A stretch of 64,000 nucleotides of DNA from Cystobacter fuscus DSM 2262 (GCF_000335475.2 NZ_ANAH02000005.1:558001-622000), one strand, 5' to 3'. Shown: positions 52,644 through 61,913, counted from the stretch's first letter. Numbers and translations: made by a program. Notes: generated from the letters alone by a model not told the origin.

Positions 52644-54407
52644 TCAGGGAATCACGACGGACGCGTCCATGCGCTTGCCGTCATAGGCCGTGGTGCCGCA
52701 CCGAGCACGGGACCAATCGCCGCCCACCGCCGAGCAGACGCGGAAGGCGCTGATGTTGGACGGGGCCACGTCGATGCCCGGCGAGGTGCAACGCCCGGTG
52801 TAGCTCCAGGCGAGGGCACGGTTGACGGAGTTCACGTCGATACAGGGGCCAATCCAAGCCCCCGTGTCCCGCCGCTGCACGTCGATGGAGTACTGGGCGC
52901 CGGTCTCCTCCTCGCTCCAGCTCAGGTCCACGAACGGGGTCGTCCCGCCGGGCGGCTCCAGGAAGACGTCGTCGGCGCCGCCGTCATAGGCCGTCTGGAC
53001 GTTGGCCCCCCAGACGCCGTTGTTCGAGTAGTAGAGCCGGAAGGCGGCGATGTCCCCCTTGTTCACCATGCGGCTGCCGGCGCTCGGGCACACGCCATTG
53101 AAGGTCACCTTGTTCGAGGTCCCGAGCTGGTTCACGTCGAGGCAGGGGCCGACCACCGTCCCGTCGCGCAGCACGAGATCGATCGAGTAGCTGTACCCGG
53201 CCATGCGCGTCCACCGGACGTTGACCTGGTTGAGCGAGGCCAGGGAGCCGTCCGGCTTGAAGGCGAGGCGCTGCTTGTAGGTGCTGCGCGAGGTGAAGGT
53301 CCCCGCGGGCTGGAAGGCACCGACGTGGAAGATGTTGAAGTACTCGCCCCGGCGATCGACCACGGTGTTGTGGCCATGGGTCTGGATGAGCGCCCCGGAG
53401 GCATTGCGCATGGGCATGGAGAGCCGGCGCAGGGCGCGCGCCCGGGTGAGCTGGGGGAGCGAATCCCCCACGATGTAGCGCATGGAATACTGGCTGTTGA
53501 ACCAACCCGTGCTGAGGAGCAGGTAGTAGAGGCCGTTGCGCTTGAAGATCTCCGGGGCCTCGTTGATGGTCTCCTCCTCGGCGGGCAGCGAGTAGAGCGC
53601 GGGGCCCGCGTGGTTGTAGACGACGCCGGGGGCGGAGGTGTTGAACGAGGAGATGTTGTTGCCCCGGTCGAACCACACATAGAAGAACCAGCGGCCCGAG
53701 GGATCGTTGTAGGTGGCCGAGTCGATGCGGATGGTCCGGTTGCATCCCTCCGCCACGCAGGAGGCCGGAACCTGGGTGCGCGGGTACGTCGTGTTCGGGT
53801 TGATGGGCTGGGGCACTCCGAAGCGCAGGTTCAGGTCGGGAGCCGTGGCCGTGAAGGTCGTCACGTCCTGACCCGAGGCCGGACAGGCCGCCCCATTGGC
53901 AACGCGCTGGGCGGAGAAGTTCAGGACATAGACACCGTTGGCCTTGTTGAGGTCCGGCGCCCAGATCATGCAGTAGTCGTAGACCGGATCCGCCGCGGAC
54001 GGGCTGTAGCTCAGCTTGAGGCGGAAGCTCGAGAGATCATTGGTCTCATAGATGGGCACCGACGCCCCATTTCCCGTGCCGGTGAGGAAGAAGAGATCGT
54101 CGTGCTCCTTGTAGACGTCGGGATCGGCCATGCCCGAGACGAGCAATGAGCGCGCGTAGAAGTTCCCGCCGCGCGTGGAACAGGACGTCCCCGTGAAGCC
54201 CTCATCACAGACGCACACCGCGCTTCCCGACCGATCCTGGCAGACGCCGTGGCCACCGCAGGTGACGCCGGAGCAGACGCCGTCCGCCAAGGCCGACACC
54301 TCTCCTTGCATCGGCAAAGCGTGGCTCCCCTCCTCCGCGCTCCCGCAGCCGGCGAGCCCCACGAGGGCGAGACATGACAGGGATATCCAGTGGCTTCTTT
54401 GACGCAT
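52644..54407 (-). CDS. Lipoprotein with EGF-like and GH43-type beta-propeller domains
   Basis: 587 residues from ATG 54407 with GGAGAGAAG upstream. The lipoprotein signal is CLALVGLAGC (Cys21). An EGF-like module with six cysteines (~45-76: CSGVTCGGHGVC then CVCDEGFTGTSC) is followed by a five-bladed propeller resembling glycoside hydrolase family 43. Possible catalytic acids are Asp95/97 in SGMADPDVYKEHDDL, an Asp in RIDSATYNDPSGRWFF and Glu in TINEAPEIFKRNGLYYLLLS. The C terminus holds two beta-rich repeats with paired cysteines (GPCLDVNQLG, GVCPSAGSRM; GPCIDVNSVN, GRCTSPGIDV). It probably attacks arabinan- or xylan-type glycans. Convergent with the ferritin-like gene, 7 nt apart. Confidence 0.85.
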   Translation of the reverse strand: MRQRSHWISLSCLALVGLAGCGSAEEGSHALPMQGEVSALADGVCSGVTCGGHGVCQDRSGSAVCVCDEGFTGTSCSTRGGNFYARSLLVSGMADPDVYKEHDDLFFLTGTGNGASVPIYETNDLSSFRLKLSYSPSAADPVYDYCMIWAPDLNKANGVYVLNFSAQRVANGAACPASGQDVTTFTATAPDLNLRFGVPQPINPNTTYPRTQVPASCVAEGCNRTIRIDSATYNDPSGRWFFYVWFDRGNNISSFNTSAPGVVYNHAGPALYSLPAEEETINEAPEIFKRNGLYYLLLSTGWFNSQYSMRYIVGDSLPQLTRARALRRLSMPMRNASGALIQTHGHNTVVDRRGEYFNIFHVGAFQPAGTFTSRSTYKQRLAFKPDGSLASLNQVNVRWTRMAGYSYSIDLVLRDGTVVGPCLDVNQLGTSNKVTFNGVCPSAGSRMVNKGDIAAFRLYYSNNGVWGANVQTAYDGGADDVFLEPPGGTTPFVDLSWSEEETGAQYSIDVQRRDTGAWIGPCIDVNSVNRALAWSYTGRCTSPGIDVAPSNISAFRVCSAVGGDWSRARCGTTAYDGKRMDASVVIP

Positions 54408-54432
54408 GGTGTCTTCTCTCCGCATTGGTTCC

Positions 54433-54461
54433 TTGAATCGAAGGATAAACACGTTTTACAT
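54433..54461 (+). promoter_or_regulatory. Possible promoter giving a leaderless transcript
   Basis: TTGAAT (54433-54438) and TTACAT (54456-54461) are 17 bp apart in an AT-rich island. Transcription would start within a few bases of ATG 54470, which has no Shine-Dalgarno sequence. The -10 is weak. Confidence 0.3.
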
Positions 54462-54469
54462 CATTTGAT

Positions 54470-56857
54470 ATGACGACCACTGTCTGCTTCTTCGAGGACC
54501 TCACCGCCGAACGGGCCACCCAGGCGGGTGGGAAGGGGCGCGTGCTCGCGCGACTTCATCAGGCGGGCCATCCCGTGCCCCCGGGCTTCATCGTCCTGAC
54601 GAGCGCCTTCGAGGGAGACGCGCTCCGGCCCGAGTCCTGGGACGAGGTCGTCACCGCGCTCGCGCGGCTGCGGGCGGGCCAACCCGATCGCGCCTTCGCC
54701 GTCCGCTCGTCGGCCCTCGGGGAGGACTCGGAGCGGGCCTCCTTCGCCGGAGGCTTCGAGACGGTCCTGGACGTGCGAGACGATGACGCCGTGCGGCGTG
54801 CCATCGAGACCGTGCGCCGCTCCCGCCATGCGGACCGCGTCGCGGCGTACAGCCAGGCCCAGGGACTCGCCACCGGGCACGAGGTCGCGGTCGTCATCCA
54901 ACACCTGGTGGAGGCGGACACCTCGGGCGTGCTCTTCACCGCCGACCCGGTGACGGGCAACCGCTCGGCGCTGGTGGGCAACTTCGTGAGCGGGCTCGGT
55001 GAGCGACTCGTCGCGGGCGAGGTGACGCCGTCGTCCTTCACCCTCGACCGGCTGAAGGGCACGTACTCCGGCCCCCCGGAGCTGCGCGCCCACGCCCGGA
55101 AGTTCCGGCGGCTCGCCCTGCGGCTCGAGGAGGAGTTGGGCTCACCACAGGACATCGAGTGGGCGATCTCCCGGGGCCGGCTCATGCTGCTGCAAGCCCG
55201 GCCCATCACCACCCTGCGCGGCCATGATCCCGCGACGGGCGAGTGGAATGACAGCCTCACGGGCGACTACCTGTGGACGAGCACGAACCTCGGCGAGGCG
55301 GTCCCGGACGTGATGACGCCCTGCACGTGGTCCCTCCTGCGCCTCTTCCTCGCCGAGACCCTGCCCCTGCTCTTCATGGGCAACGACCCGCCCATGGGCA
55401 ATCTCGGCGGCCGCGCCTACATGAACCTGAGCCTCGCGGCGACCCTGGGCTGGGCGTTCGGCGTGAGCCGCCAGCGCTTCGCCGAGACGGCCGAGGAGGC
55501 CTTCGGACGGCTTCCCGAGGGCATGGAGACCCCCCTGCTGCCGCTCTCGCGCTGGAGCCTCCTGCGCAAGCTCGTCCCCGGCGCGATCCGCCTCCGCAAG
55601 CGCGTGCGTGCCAACCAATCCAGGCTGGCCGCGTTCGTCGCGTCCGCCCCCGGGCGCTGCGAGGCGCTCCTCGCCCGAATCCAGGCCATGTCCAGCGCCC
55701 CGGAGCTGAGCGCGCTGTGGGACCAGGAGCTGTTCCCCTACCATCAGGAGTGCTGCCAGATGCTGGAAGCGGGGAGCCGGCGGAGTGGAAGAGCCACCCA
55801 CGGGCTGCGGCGCATGCTGCGCAAGTGGGTGGGAGACGCCGATGCCACCGCGCTGTTGTCGGGGCTGAGCAGCGGCGCGAGTCCCCTGGCGAGCCTCGAA
55901 CCCCTCGTGGCACTCGCCCGACTGAGCCGGGGGGAGCTCGACCGCGAGACCTATGCCCGGCGATACGGTCACCGGGGCCCACACGAGTTCGAGATCTCCC
56001 TCCCCCGTCCCGCCGAGGATCCGGAATGGATCGACCGGCAGCTCGCCCAGGCGCGCGCGGCCCCCGTGGACGTGGACACGCTGCTCTCGCGTCAGAAGGA
56101 GGCGCGGGACGCCGCCTGGGAGCGATTCCAACGAAACCATCCGCGCCGGGCCGCGAAGATACGCGGACTGCTGGACCTGGCCGCCGAGGGGGCTCACGCG
56201 CGAGAGGCGGCGCGCTCGGAGGTGATTCGTGCCTTCTGGGTGCTGCGCGCGTTCGTCCTGCGGGCGGGGACGTTGACGGGCCAGGGGGACGCCCTCTTCT
56301 TCCTGTACCACGAGGAGATCCTCGCCCTGCTGCGCGGCGATGCCACGGCGCTCGCGTTCGTCCCAGCCCGCCGGCAAACGCATGCCCGGTACTCGGCACT
56401 GCCGGTCTACCCGACGTTGATTCGCGGCCGCTTCGATCCCATTCAATGGGCGGCCGATCCCCGGCGGCGCGGCGATGTGTTCGATGCGCGTGGGGACAGC
56501 GCGCCCGTCCAGGAGGGAATCACCGGCTTCCCCGGAGCGGCCGGCATCGTCGAGGGCCCGGTACGGCTGCTGGCCTCGCCCGAGGAGGGCGACACCTTCC
56601 AGGCCGGGGAAGTCCTCGTGACGACCGTGACCAACGTCGGCTGGGCGCCCCTGTTTCCGCGCGCCGCCGCGATCGTGACCGACGTGGGCGCACCGTTGTC
56701 CCACGCGGCGATCGTCGCCCGGGAGCTGGGCATTCCCGCGGTGGTGGGTTGTGGCAACGCGACGATGCGCCTGCGCACCGGCGACCGGGTGCGCGTCAAT
56801 GGCAGTCAGGGCCGTGTGGAAGTGGTTCGACGGGCGGAGCCCGGGAACATAGGATGA
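54470..56857 (+). CDS. PEP-utilising phosphotransferase, possibly rifampicin phosphotransferase-like
   Basis: 795 residues. The N-terminal ATP-binding domain (~12-275) shows the pyruvate phosphate dikinase-type pattern: QAGGKGRVLARLHQAGHPVP, FAVRSSALGEDSERASFAGG, SGVLFTADPVTGNRSALVGN and IEWAISRGRLMLLQARPITT. A helical middle (~280-670) separates it from the phospho-histidine domain (~680-785) with catalytic His745 in VGAPLSHAAIVARELGIPAV. The order ATP-grasp, variable middle, His domain matches rifampicin phosphotransferase and some PEP-synthase-like enzymes rather than true PEP synthase, which has an extra barrel at the end. No Shine-Dalgarno sequence precedes the ATG. Followed 25 nt later by DUF5995. 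Confidence 0.85.
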   Translation: MTTTVCFFEDLTAERATQAGGKGRVLARLHQAGHPVPPGFIVLTSAFEGDALRPESWDEVVTALARLRAGQPDRAFAVRSSALGEDSERASFAGGFETVLDVRDDDAVRRAIETVRRSRHADRVAAYSQAQGLATGHEVAVVIQHLVEADTSGVLFTADPVTGNRSALVGNFVSGLGERLVAGEVTPSSFTLDRLKGTYSGPPELRAHARKFRRLALRLEEELGSPQDIEWAISRGRLMLLQARPITTLRGHDPATGEWNDSLTGDYLWTSTNLGEAVPDVMTPCTWSLLRLFLAETLPLLFMGNDPPMGNLGGRAYMNLSLAATLGWAFGVSRQRFAETAEEAFGRLPEGMETPLLPLSRWSLLRKLVPGAIRLRKRVRANQSRLAAFVASAPGRCEALLARIQAMSSAPELSALWDQELFPYHQECCQMLEAGSRRSGRATHGLRRMLRKWVGDADATALLSGLSSGASPLASLEPLVALARLSRGELDRETYARRYGHRGPHEFEISLPRPAEDPEWIDRQLAQARAAPVDVDTLLSRQKEARDAAWERFQRNHPRRAAKIRGLLDLAAEGAHAREAARSEVIRAFWVLRAFVLRAGTLTGQGDALFFLYHEEILALLRGDATALAFVPARRQTHARYSALPVYPTLIRGRFDPIQWAADPRRRGDVFDARGDSAPVQEGITGFPGAAGIVEGPVRLLASPEEGDTFQAGEVLVTTVTNVGWAPLFPRAAAIVTDVGAPLSHAAIVARELGIPAVVGCGNATMRLRTGDRVRVNGSQGRVEVVRRAEPGNIG

Positions 56858-56882
56858 AGCCTTCACCGGAGGTCTGGCACTC

Positions 56883-57746
56883 ATGGCGACTCTCGCGGAA
56901 ATCAAGGCGTACCGGCCCAGGAACATCGAAGACTCCCTCGACGCCATGCGCTCGGCGCTCGACTACTTCCACCGCGAGAATGATCAGCGCGCCATCTTCC
57001 TGCGCGCCTACTACCTCATCACCTCCGCCGTCTGGCAGGCCGTCCACCAACGCGGCCGCTATGACAAACGCATCTTCTTCGATCCCCAGTGGGTCGATAA
57101 GCTGGCCGGGAAGTTCTCCCTGCTCTACTTCCAATCCCTGAGCACCCAGGAGCGCGGCGGCGAGCGGGCCTGGAAGATGGCGCACCGCCTGGCGGGCACG
57201 AACGAGACCTCGGTCTTCCAGGACATGCTGCTCGGCATCAACGCCCACATCAATTACGACCTCGCCTACGGCATCTATCTCAACCTCAAGGAGCACGAGG
57301 ACGGGAGGGATCACCTGCTGCTGCCGCGGCGCAAGTTCGACCACGATCAGGTCAACAACATCCTCATCAACACCATCCCCCAGGTGGAAACCGTGCTCAC
57401 GCGAGACTATGGCGGGGAGCTGCAACTGATGGGCGAGCTGGTGGGCGACCTGGACGAGGTGCTCGGGGAACTCGGCATCAAGTACTACCGCGAGCGAGTC
57501 TGGTGGTCGGCCATCTCCTTCCTGTCCGCCCAATCCCCGGAGGAACTCCAGCTCGTCCATGACCGGCTCGACTGGGAATCCGCCCAGCTCGCCGAGAGCC
57601 TCGCGTGCGAGGGAACAGTGCTCCAGCGCTCACTGCGGAGCCTCCTGAACCTCTTCAGCAAGGCCACCTTCGGGCCCATCACCCTCGAGCGCGAGGACAC
57701 CGCGCCCGAGAAGAAGAAGCCCACGCAGGTCTTCTCGCCTTTCTAG
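56883..57746 (+). CDS. DUF5995 family protein
   Basis: 287 residues, soluble; GGAGG lies 10 nt before the ATG. It shows the core of the DUF5995 family: QDMLLGINAHINYDLAYGIY, DQVNNILINTIPQVETVLTR and ERVWWSAISFLSAQSPEELQ. The helical sequence has conserved His/Asn/Asp residues in a bundle that could hold a metal; no biochemical function is established for the family. It follows the phosphotransferase gene by 25 nt, probably the same transcript, which suggests a shared pathway. The stop overlaps the stop of the convergent ligase gene by 3 nt. Confidence 0.9.
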   Translation: MATLAEIKAYRPRNIEDSLDAMRSALDYFHRENDQRAIFLRAYYLITSAVWQAVHQRGRYDKRIFFDPQWVDKLAGKFSLLYFQSLSTQERGGERAWKMAHRLAGTNETSVFQDMLLGINAHINYDLAYGIYLNLKEHEDGRDHLLLPRRKFDHDQVNNILINTIPQVETVLTRDYGGELQLMGELVGDLDEVLGELGIKYYRERVWWSAISFLSAQSPEELQLVHDRLDWESAQLAESLACEGTVLQRSLRSLLNLFSKATFGPITLEREDTAPEKKKPTQVFSPF

Positions 57747-59290
57747 CGGCCCGCGCCGAGGAGCCGCTCGCGCAGCACGTGCTTCTGCACCTTGCCGAGC
57801 GCGTTGCGCGGCAGGGCCTCCACGAAGACGACCCGGCGGGGCTTCTTGAAGCTGGCGAGCCGCTCCTTGCAGAACTCCACCAGCGCCGAGGGCTCGGCGC
57901 TCTGGCCGGTGGCCGGGACGACGACGGCCACCACCTGCTCGCCGAAGTCCGGATCCGGCAGGCCCAGCACCGCCACCTCCGCCACGGCGGGGTGCTGGGC
58001 GAGCACCTCCTCCACCTCGCGGGGATAGACGTTGAAGCCGCCGCTGATGATGAGCTCGCGCGCCCGGCCGGTGATGCGGAAGTAGCCGTCCGCGTCGCGC
58101 TCGCCCAGGTCCCCCGTGCGGAACCACCCCTCGGGGTCGAAGGACTCGGCGGTGGCGTCCGGACGCCGCCAGTAGCCCGCGAAGACGTGGGGGCCGCGAA
58201 CTTCAATCTCCCCCGTCTCCCCCGGCGGCAGCGGCTGGCGGGTGCGCACGTCCACCACGCGCGCCTCCTGGCCCGGGTACGGCATGCCCACCGTGCCCGG
58301 ACGCCGCTCGCCCTCGTAGGGGTTGGTGGTGTTCATGATGGTCTCCGTCATGCCGTAGCGCTCGAGGATGCGCTGGCCGAACGCCTCCGCCACCTCCTGG
58401 AAGAGCTGGGCGCTCAGCGGCGCCGAGCCCGAGACGAGCAGGCGCAGGGCCCGGGGGCGCACGCCGGTGCGGCGCGACTCCTCGAGCAGCCGGCCGTACA
58501 TGGTGGGCACGCCGAAGAACATCGTCAGGGAGGCGTCCTGGCTCAACGACGCGAGCACCTCGGCCGCGTCGAAGCGGCGCCGCAGGTCCACCGTGCCACC
58601 GGAGTAGAGCGTGCCATGCAGTCCCACCATGAGGCCGTGGGTGTGGAAGAGCGGCAGGGCGAGCAGCAGCCGATCCTCCCGCGTCCAGCGCCAGGCCTCG
58701 GTGACGGCGCGCACGTTGGCGAGCAGGTTGCGGTGCAGCATCATCGCGCCCTTGGAGCGGCCGGTGGTGCCCGAGGTGTAGCCGAGCACGGCGAGCTGCT
58801 CGCCCGAGGGCAGTGACAGCGGGGCGGAGGACGCGGCCCCCCGGGCGAGCAGCGCGTCGAAGTCGAGCGTGGGCCAGGGCACGGCCTGTGCGGTCGGCTC
58901 GACGGTGACGAGCCACTCGAGCGCGGGAAGTTGGGCCTTCAAGGGAGCGAGCTCGGCGGCGCCCGCCGCCCCTGTGACACAGGCCCGGGCCTCCGAGTCG
59001 GCGAGGATGTGGCCCAGTTCCACCTGGCGGTACTGGGTGTTCACGAGGACGACGACGCCCCCGGCGTACCAGGTGCCCAGGTAGGCGATGACGAAGGCGG
59101 GGCTGTTCTCCAGGAAGAGCGCCACCCGGTCTCCGGGGGCGAGCCCCTGCTCCCTCAGGGCGCGGGCGAAGGCCGTCACGTCGGCGGCGAGCTGTCCGGC
59201 GGTGAAACGGCGCCGCTCGAAGTCCAGGACGGGTCCGTCGGGGAGCTGACGGGCCCGGGTGAGGAAGGTGTCGAGGAGAGAAGTCGTCAT
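57743..59290 (-). CDS. Acyl-CoA ligase, malonyl-CoA synthetase-like
   Basis: 515 residues. Adenylate-forming enzyme motifs: YTSGTTGRSKGAMMLHRNLL (A3), LPLFHTHGLMVGLHG, RYGMTETIMNTTNPYEGERR (A5) followed by PGTVGMPYPGQEARVVD, GWFRTGDLGERDADGYFRIT (A7), GFNVYPREVEEVLAQHP (A8) and LPRNALGKVQKHVLRER with the catalytic Lys. The TETIMNTTNPYEGERRPGTVG stretch closely matches malonyl-CoA synthetase MatB, where the Arg preceding Tyr-Gly-Met binds the second carboxylate. The likely reaction is malonate + CoA + ATP to malonyl-CoA, supplying polyketide and fatty acid synthesis. A medium-chain ligase is the alternative. Divergent from cystathionine beta-synthase by 36 nt. Confidence 0.87.
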   Translation of the reverse strand: MTTSLLDTFLTRARQLPDGPVLDFERRRFTAGQLAADVTAFARALREQGLAPGDRVALFLENSPAFVIAYLGTWYAGGVVVLVNTQYRQVELGHILADSEARACVTGAAGAAELAPLKAQLPALEWLVTVEPTAQAVPWPTLDFDALLARGAASSAPLSLPSGEQLAVLGYTSGTTGRSKGAMMLHRNLLANVRAVTEAWRWTREDRLLLALPLFHTHGLMVGLHGTLYSGGTVDLRRRFDAAEVLASLSQDASLTMFFGVPTMYGRLLEESRRTGVRPRALRLLVSGSAPLSAQLFQEVAEAFGQRILERYGMTETIMNTTNPYEGERRPGTVGMPYPGQEARVVDVRTRQPLPPGETGEIEVRGPHVFAGYWRRPDATAESFDPEGWFRTGDLGERDADGYFRITGRARELIISGGFNVYPREVEEVLAQHPAVAEVAVLGLPDPDFGEQVVAVVVPATGQSAEPSALVEFCKERLASFKKPRRVVFVEALPRNALGKVQKHVLRERLLGAGR

Positions 59291-59326
59291 GCACTCCGGA
59301 GACTACCGCGTGTACTGTGCGTGGCC

Positions 59327-60703
59327 ATGCGCTTCGCCCCTCTCCGCCACGACGTCCTCAGCCTCATCGGCAACACCCCCATGGTGAAGGTGACCCAGCT
59401 GGACACGGGTCCGTGCGAGCTCTTCCTCAAGCTCGAGAGCCAGAACCCGGGCGGCTCCATCAAGGACCGCATCGGCCTGTCCATGATCTCCGCCGCCGAG
59501 GAGGCGGGCCAGCTCGGTCCCCACCAGAAGCACCTCGTGGAGGCCACCGCCGGCAACACCGGCCTGGGCCTGGCGCTCGTCTCCGCGCAGAAGGGCTACC
59601 GCCTCACGCTCGTCATCCCGGACAAGATGAGCCAGGAGAAGGTGCTCCACCTCAAGGCGCTCGGGGCGGAGATCATCATGACGCGCTCGGACGTGGACAA
59701 GGGCCACCCCGAGTACTACCAGGACATGGCCGAGCGCATCGCGCGCGAGCTGGGCGGCCTCTACGTCAACCAGTTCGCCAACCCCGCCAACCCGCTCGCC
59801 CACGAGACCACCACCGGCCCGGAGATCGCCGCCCAGCTTGAGCACCGCCTGGATGCCATGGTGTGCGGCGTGGGCTCGGGCGGCACGCTCGCGGGCCTGT
59901 CGCGCTACTTCGCCAAGGCCATCCCCGAGTGCGAGATGGTGCTCGCGGACCCGCAGGGCTCGGTGCTCGCCGACTACGTGAAGACGGGGAACATGGGCAA
60001 GGCGGGCTCGTGGGTCGTCGAGGGCATTGGCGAGGACTTCCTGCCGCCCAACGCGGACCTGTCCCGGGTGAAGAAGGCCTACACCATCCCCGACTCGGAG
60101 AGCCTCGACACGGCGCGGCAGTTGCTCAAGAAGGCGGGCATCCTCGCGGGCTCGTCCTCGGGCACGCTCATCGCCGCCGCGCTGCGCTACTGCCGCGAGC
60201 AGACCAGCCCCAAGCGCGTGTGCACCTTCGTGTGCGACAGCGGCAACAAGTACCTGTCCAAGATGTTCAACGACTTCTGGATGGCCGATCAGGGCTTCCT
60301 GCCGCGCGCGGCCCACGGGGATTTGCGCGACGTCATCACCCGCCGCTACTCGGACCGGGCCGTCGTCACCCTGGCCCCCACCGACACGCTGCTCATCGCC
60401 TACGGGCGCATGAAGCTCTACGACGTGTCGCAGCTCCCGGTGCTCGACGGGGGCAAGGTGGTGGGGATGATCGACGAGTCGGACCTGCTGCTCGCGGCCA
60501 TCAATGACGAGACGCGCCTGCGCCTGCCGGTGCGCGACTTCATGTCCACGCGCCTGCAGACCGTGGACGTGCGCACCCCGGTGCCCGAGCTGCTCAGCTC
60601 CCTGGACAAGGGCTATGTGCCCATCGTCATGATGGGGGACGAGTTCATCGGACTCATCACCCGCATCGATCTGCTCAACCACCTGCGCCGCAAGCTGCGC
60701 TGA
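59327..60703 (+). CDS. cbs: Cystathionine beta-synthase with C-terminal CBS pair
   Basis: 458 residues from ATG 59327 (GTG 59321 is also possible). PLP fold type II: LSLIGNTPMVKV, PLP-binding Lys46 in NPGGSIKDRIGLSM, EATAGNTGLGLALVSAQKGY, VCGVGSGGTLAG and ILAGSSSGTLI. The C-terminal ~120 residues form a CBS domain pair (TDTLLIAYGRMKLYDVSQLP; DFMSTRLQTVDVRTPVPELL) as in eukaryotic and some bacterial cystathionine beta-synthases, which can bind adenosyl ligands. It condenses serine with homocysteine in the reverse transsulfuration route to cysteine. A cysteine-synthase role is the main alternative; the CBS pair favours cystathionine beta-synthase. Confidence 0.93.
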   Translation: MRFAPLRHDVLSLIGNTPMVKVTQLDTGPCELFLKLESQNPGGSIKDRIGLSMISAAEEAGQLGPHQKHLVEATAGNTGLGLALVSAQKGYRLTLVIPDKMSQEKVLHLKALGAEIIMTRSDVDKGHPEYYQDMAERIARELGGLYVNQFANPANPLAHETTTGPEIAAQLEHRLDAMVCGVGSGGTLAGLSRYFAKAIPECEMVLADPQGSVLADYVKTGNMGKAGSWVVEGIGEDFLPPNADLSRVKKAYTIPDSESLDTARQLLKKAGILAGSSSGTLIAAALRYCREQTSPKRVCTFVCDSGNKYLSKMFNDFWMADQGFLPRAAHGDLRDVITRRYSDRAVVTLAPTDTLLIAYGRMKLYDVSQLPVLDGGKVVGMIDESDLLLAAINDETRLRLPVRDFMSTRLQTVDVRTPVPELLSSLDKGYVPIVMMGDEFIGLITRIDLLNHLRRKLR

Positions 60704-60717
60704 GCAGGCGCCAGGCC

Positions 60718-61620
60718 CTACCCCATGGTGCCCAGGGGGGGCGGCTCGGTGGGCGTGGGCAGTGAGCCCAGCCCCCAGGGCTGCCCCGCCCGCCAGGCCA
60801 CCTCGCCCGAGGCGCCCCACCCGGCGCACACCACCTCGCGGTTCTGGAACTCCATCCAGAACACCGACTCCTCGGGCCTGGCCGCCTGATCCAGACAGGC
60901 CACGCGCGTGGGCGTGCGACCCCCGCCCAGGGACACCGCGAAGGCCCGGTGCGAGTGGCCACACAACACCCAGCGCGGATGCACCGTCTCCACCAGCCGC
61001 CGGGTGATGGGGTTGCCAATCCAGTACGAGGGCAGCGTGCGGCCCGGCGGCGGCGTCTCCCGCTCCTGGGCCCGCTGGGGCAGGCCACGGGGCCACTCGT
61101 GCACGAGCAGCACGTCCATGTCGCGCAGCGCCATCACCCGCTCCACCTCGGGCGCGCGGAAGTAGCCCGCCTGCTTCGCCGTGTCGAGCGAGCGCGGCCG
61201 CTTCAACGGCTGCTCGTAGAAGCGCGGCGCGTGGATGCCCGACAGGTAGCCCACCCGCAGGCCGAGCAGCTCCTTGAGCCCGGCGCGCCCCAGGTAGTGC
61301 ACGTTGGGCGCGAGCGAGAAGCCCTCGGGCTCGTCGTGCAGCGCCTCGAAGTCCTCGTTGTTGCCGCCGATGAAGTACAGGGGCCGCTTCATCGCGCGCA
61401 CCCCATCCGCGTACGCGGCGAACTCCGCGGGCATGCCGCGCTTGGCGGCCTTGCGCCGGTGATCATCCGCGAGCCGGAAGGCCTCCACGTCCCCCACGGC
61501 CAACACCAAGTCCACGGGACGACGGCGCGCCTCCTCGAGCGCGTCGAGCCATGCCTCCACCCGGTGGAAGCGACCATGGATGTCTCCCACACCAACCACC
61601 AGGAGTGAGTCCGGAGCCAT
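60718..61620 (-). CDS. Dbr1-like metallophosphoesterase
   Basis: 300 residues from ATG 61620 (GTG 61632 and ATG 61629 also in frame). Calcineurin-like metal motifs: VGDIHGRF (Asp13, His15), AVGDVEAFR (Asp44), [15 protein letters not shown] and CGHSHRAF. The whole order resembles eukaryotic RNA lariat debranching enzyme Dbr1: [72 protein letters not shown] and GHSH. It differs in having the standard Asp (Dbr1 has Cys) in the first motif. Asn also replaces the general-acid His of GN(H)E (codons AAC AAC). Substrate unknown. Convergent with cbs, 14 nt apart. Confidence 0.85.
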   Translation of the reverse strand: MAPDSLLVVGVGDIHGRFHRVEAWLDALEEARRRPVDLVLAVGDVEAFRLADDHRRKAAKRGMPAEFAAYADGVRAMKRPLYFIGGNNEDFEALHDEPEGFSLAPNVHYLGRAGLKELLGLRVGYLSGIHAPRFYEQPLKRPRSLDTAKQAGYFRAPEVERVMALRDMDVLLVHEWPRGLPQRAQERETPPPGRTLPSYWIGNPITRRLVETVHPRWVLCGHSHRAFAVSLGGGRTPTRVACLDQAARPEESVFWMEFQNREVVCAGWGASGEVAWRAGQPWGLGSLPTPTEPPPLGTMG

Positions 61621-61913
61621 CGTGCCCATCACCCTGCCCGGCCATCCACGCCCTGTCGAGATCCATCCCCGGGCGTTGTGTCAAAATCAGCGCAAGTGAC
61701 GCGCACCGCCATGGGGCCTCGCGCGGGGCCTGTCGGAGCGGGCCCTGGCAGCCCACCAGCCAGGTGATCTCCCCGGTCGCACCTCCGCCTGCCCCACCCT
61801 CTGGCGGGCCCTTGGATTCGGGTTGAAACACGAACCGTTGAGGACCATCCCACCCCGTGCGCGCGCCCACAATCCCCCCACTGCGCGCCCTTTCAGTGCT
61901 AGACCGCGCCCCT

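Noticed and set aside
61633-61913. LexA-type operator upstream of uvrA
   Set aside because: I looked for a palindrome around GTTC/GAAC motifs; CGAACCGTTG near 61830 is only partial and does not fit a known LexA box.
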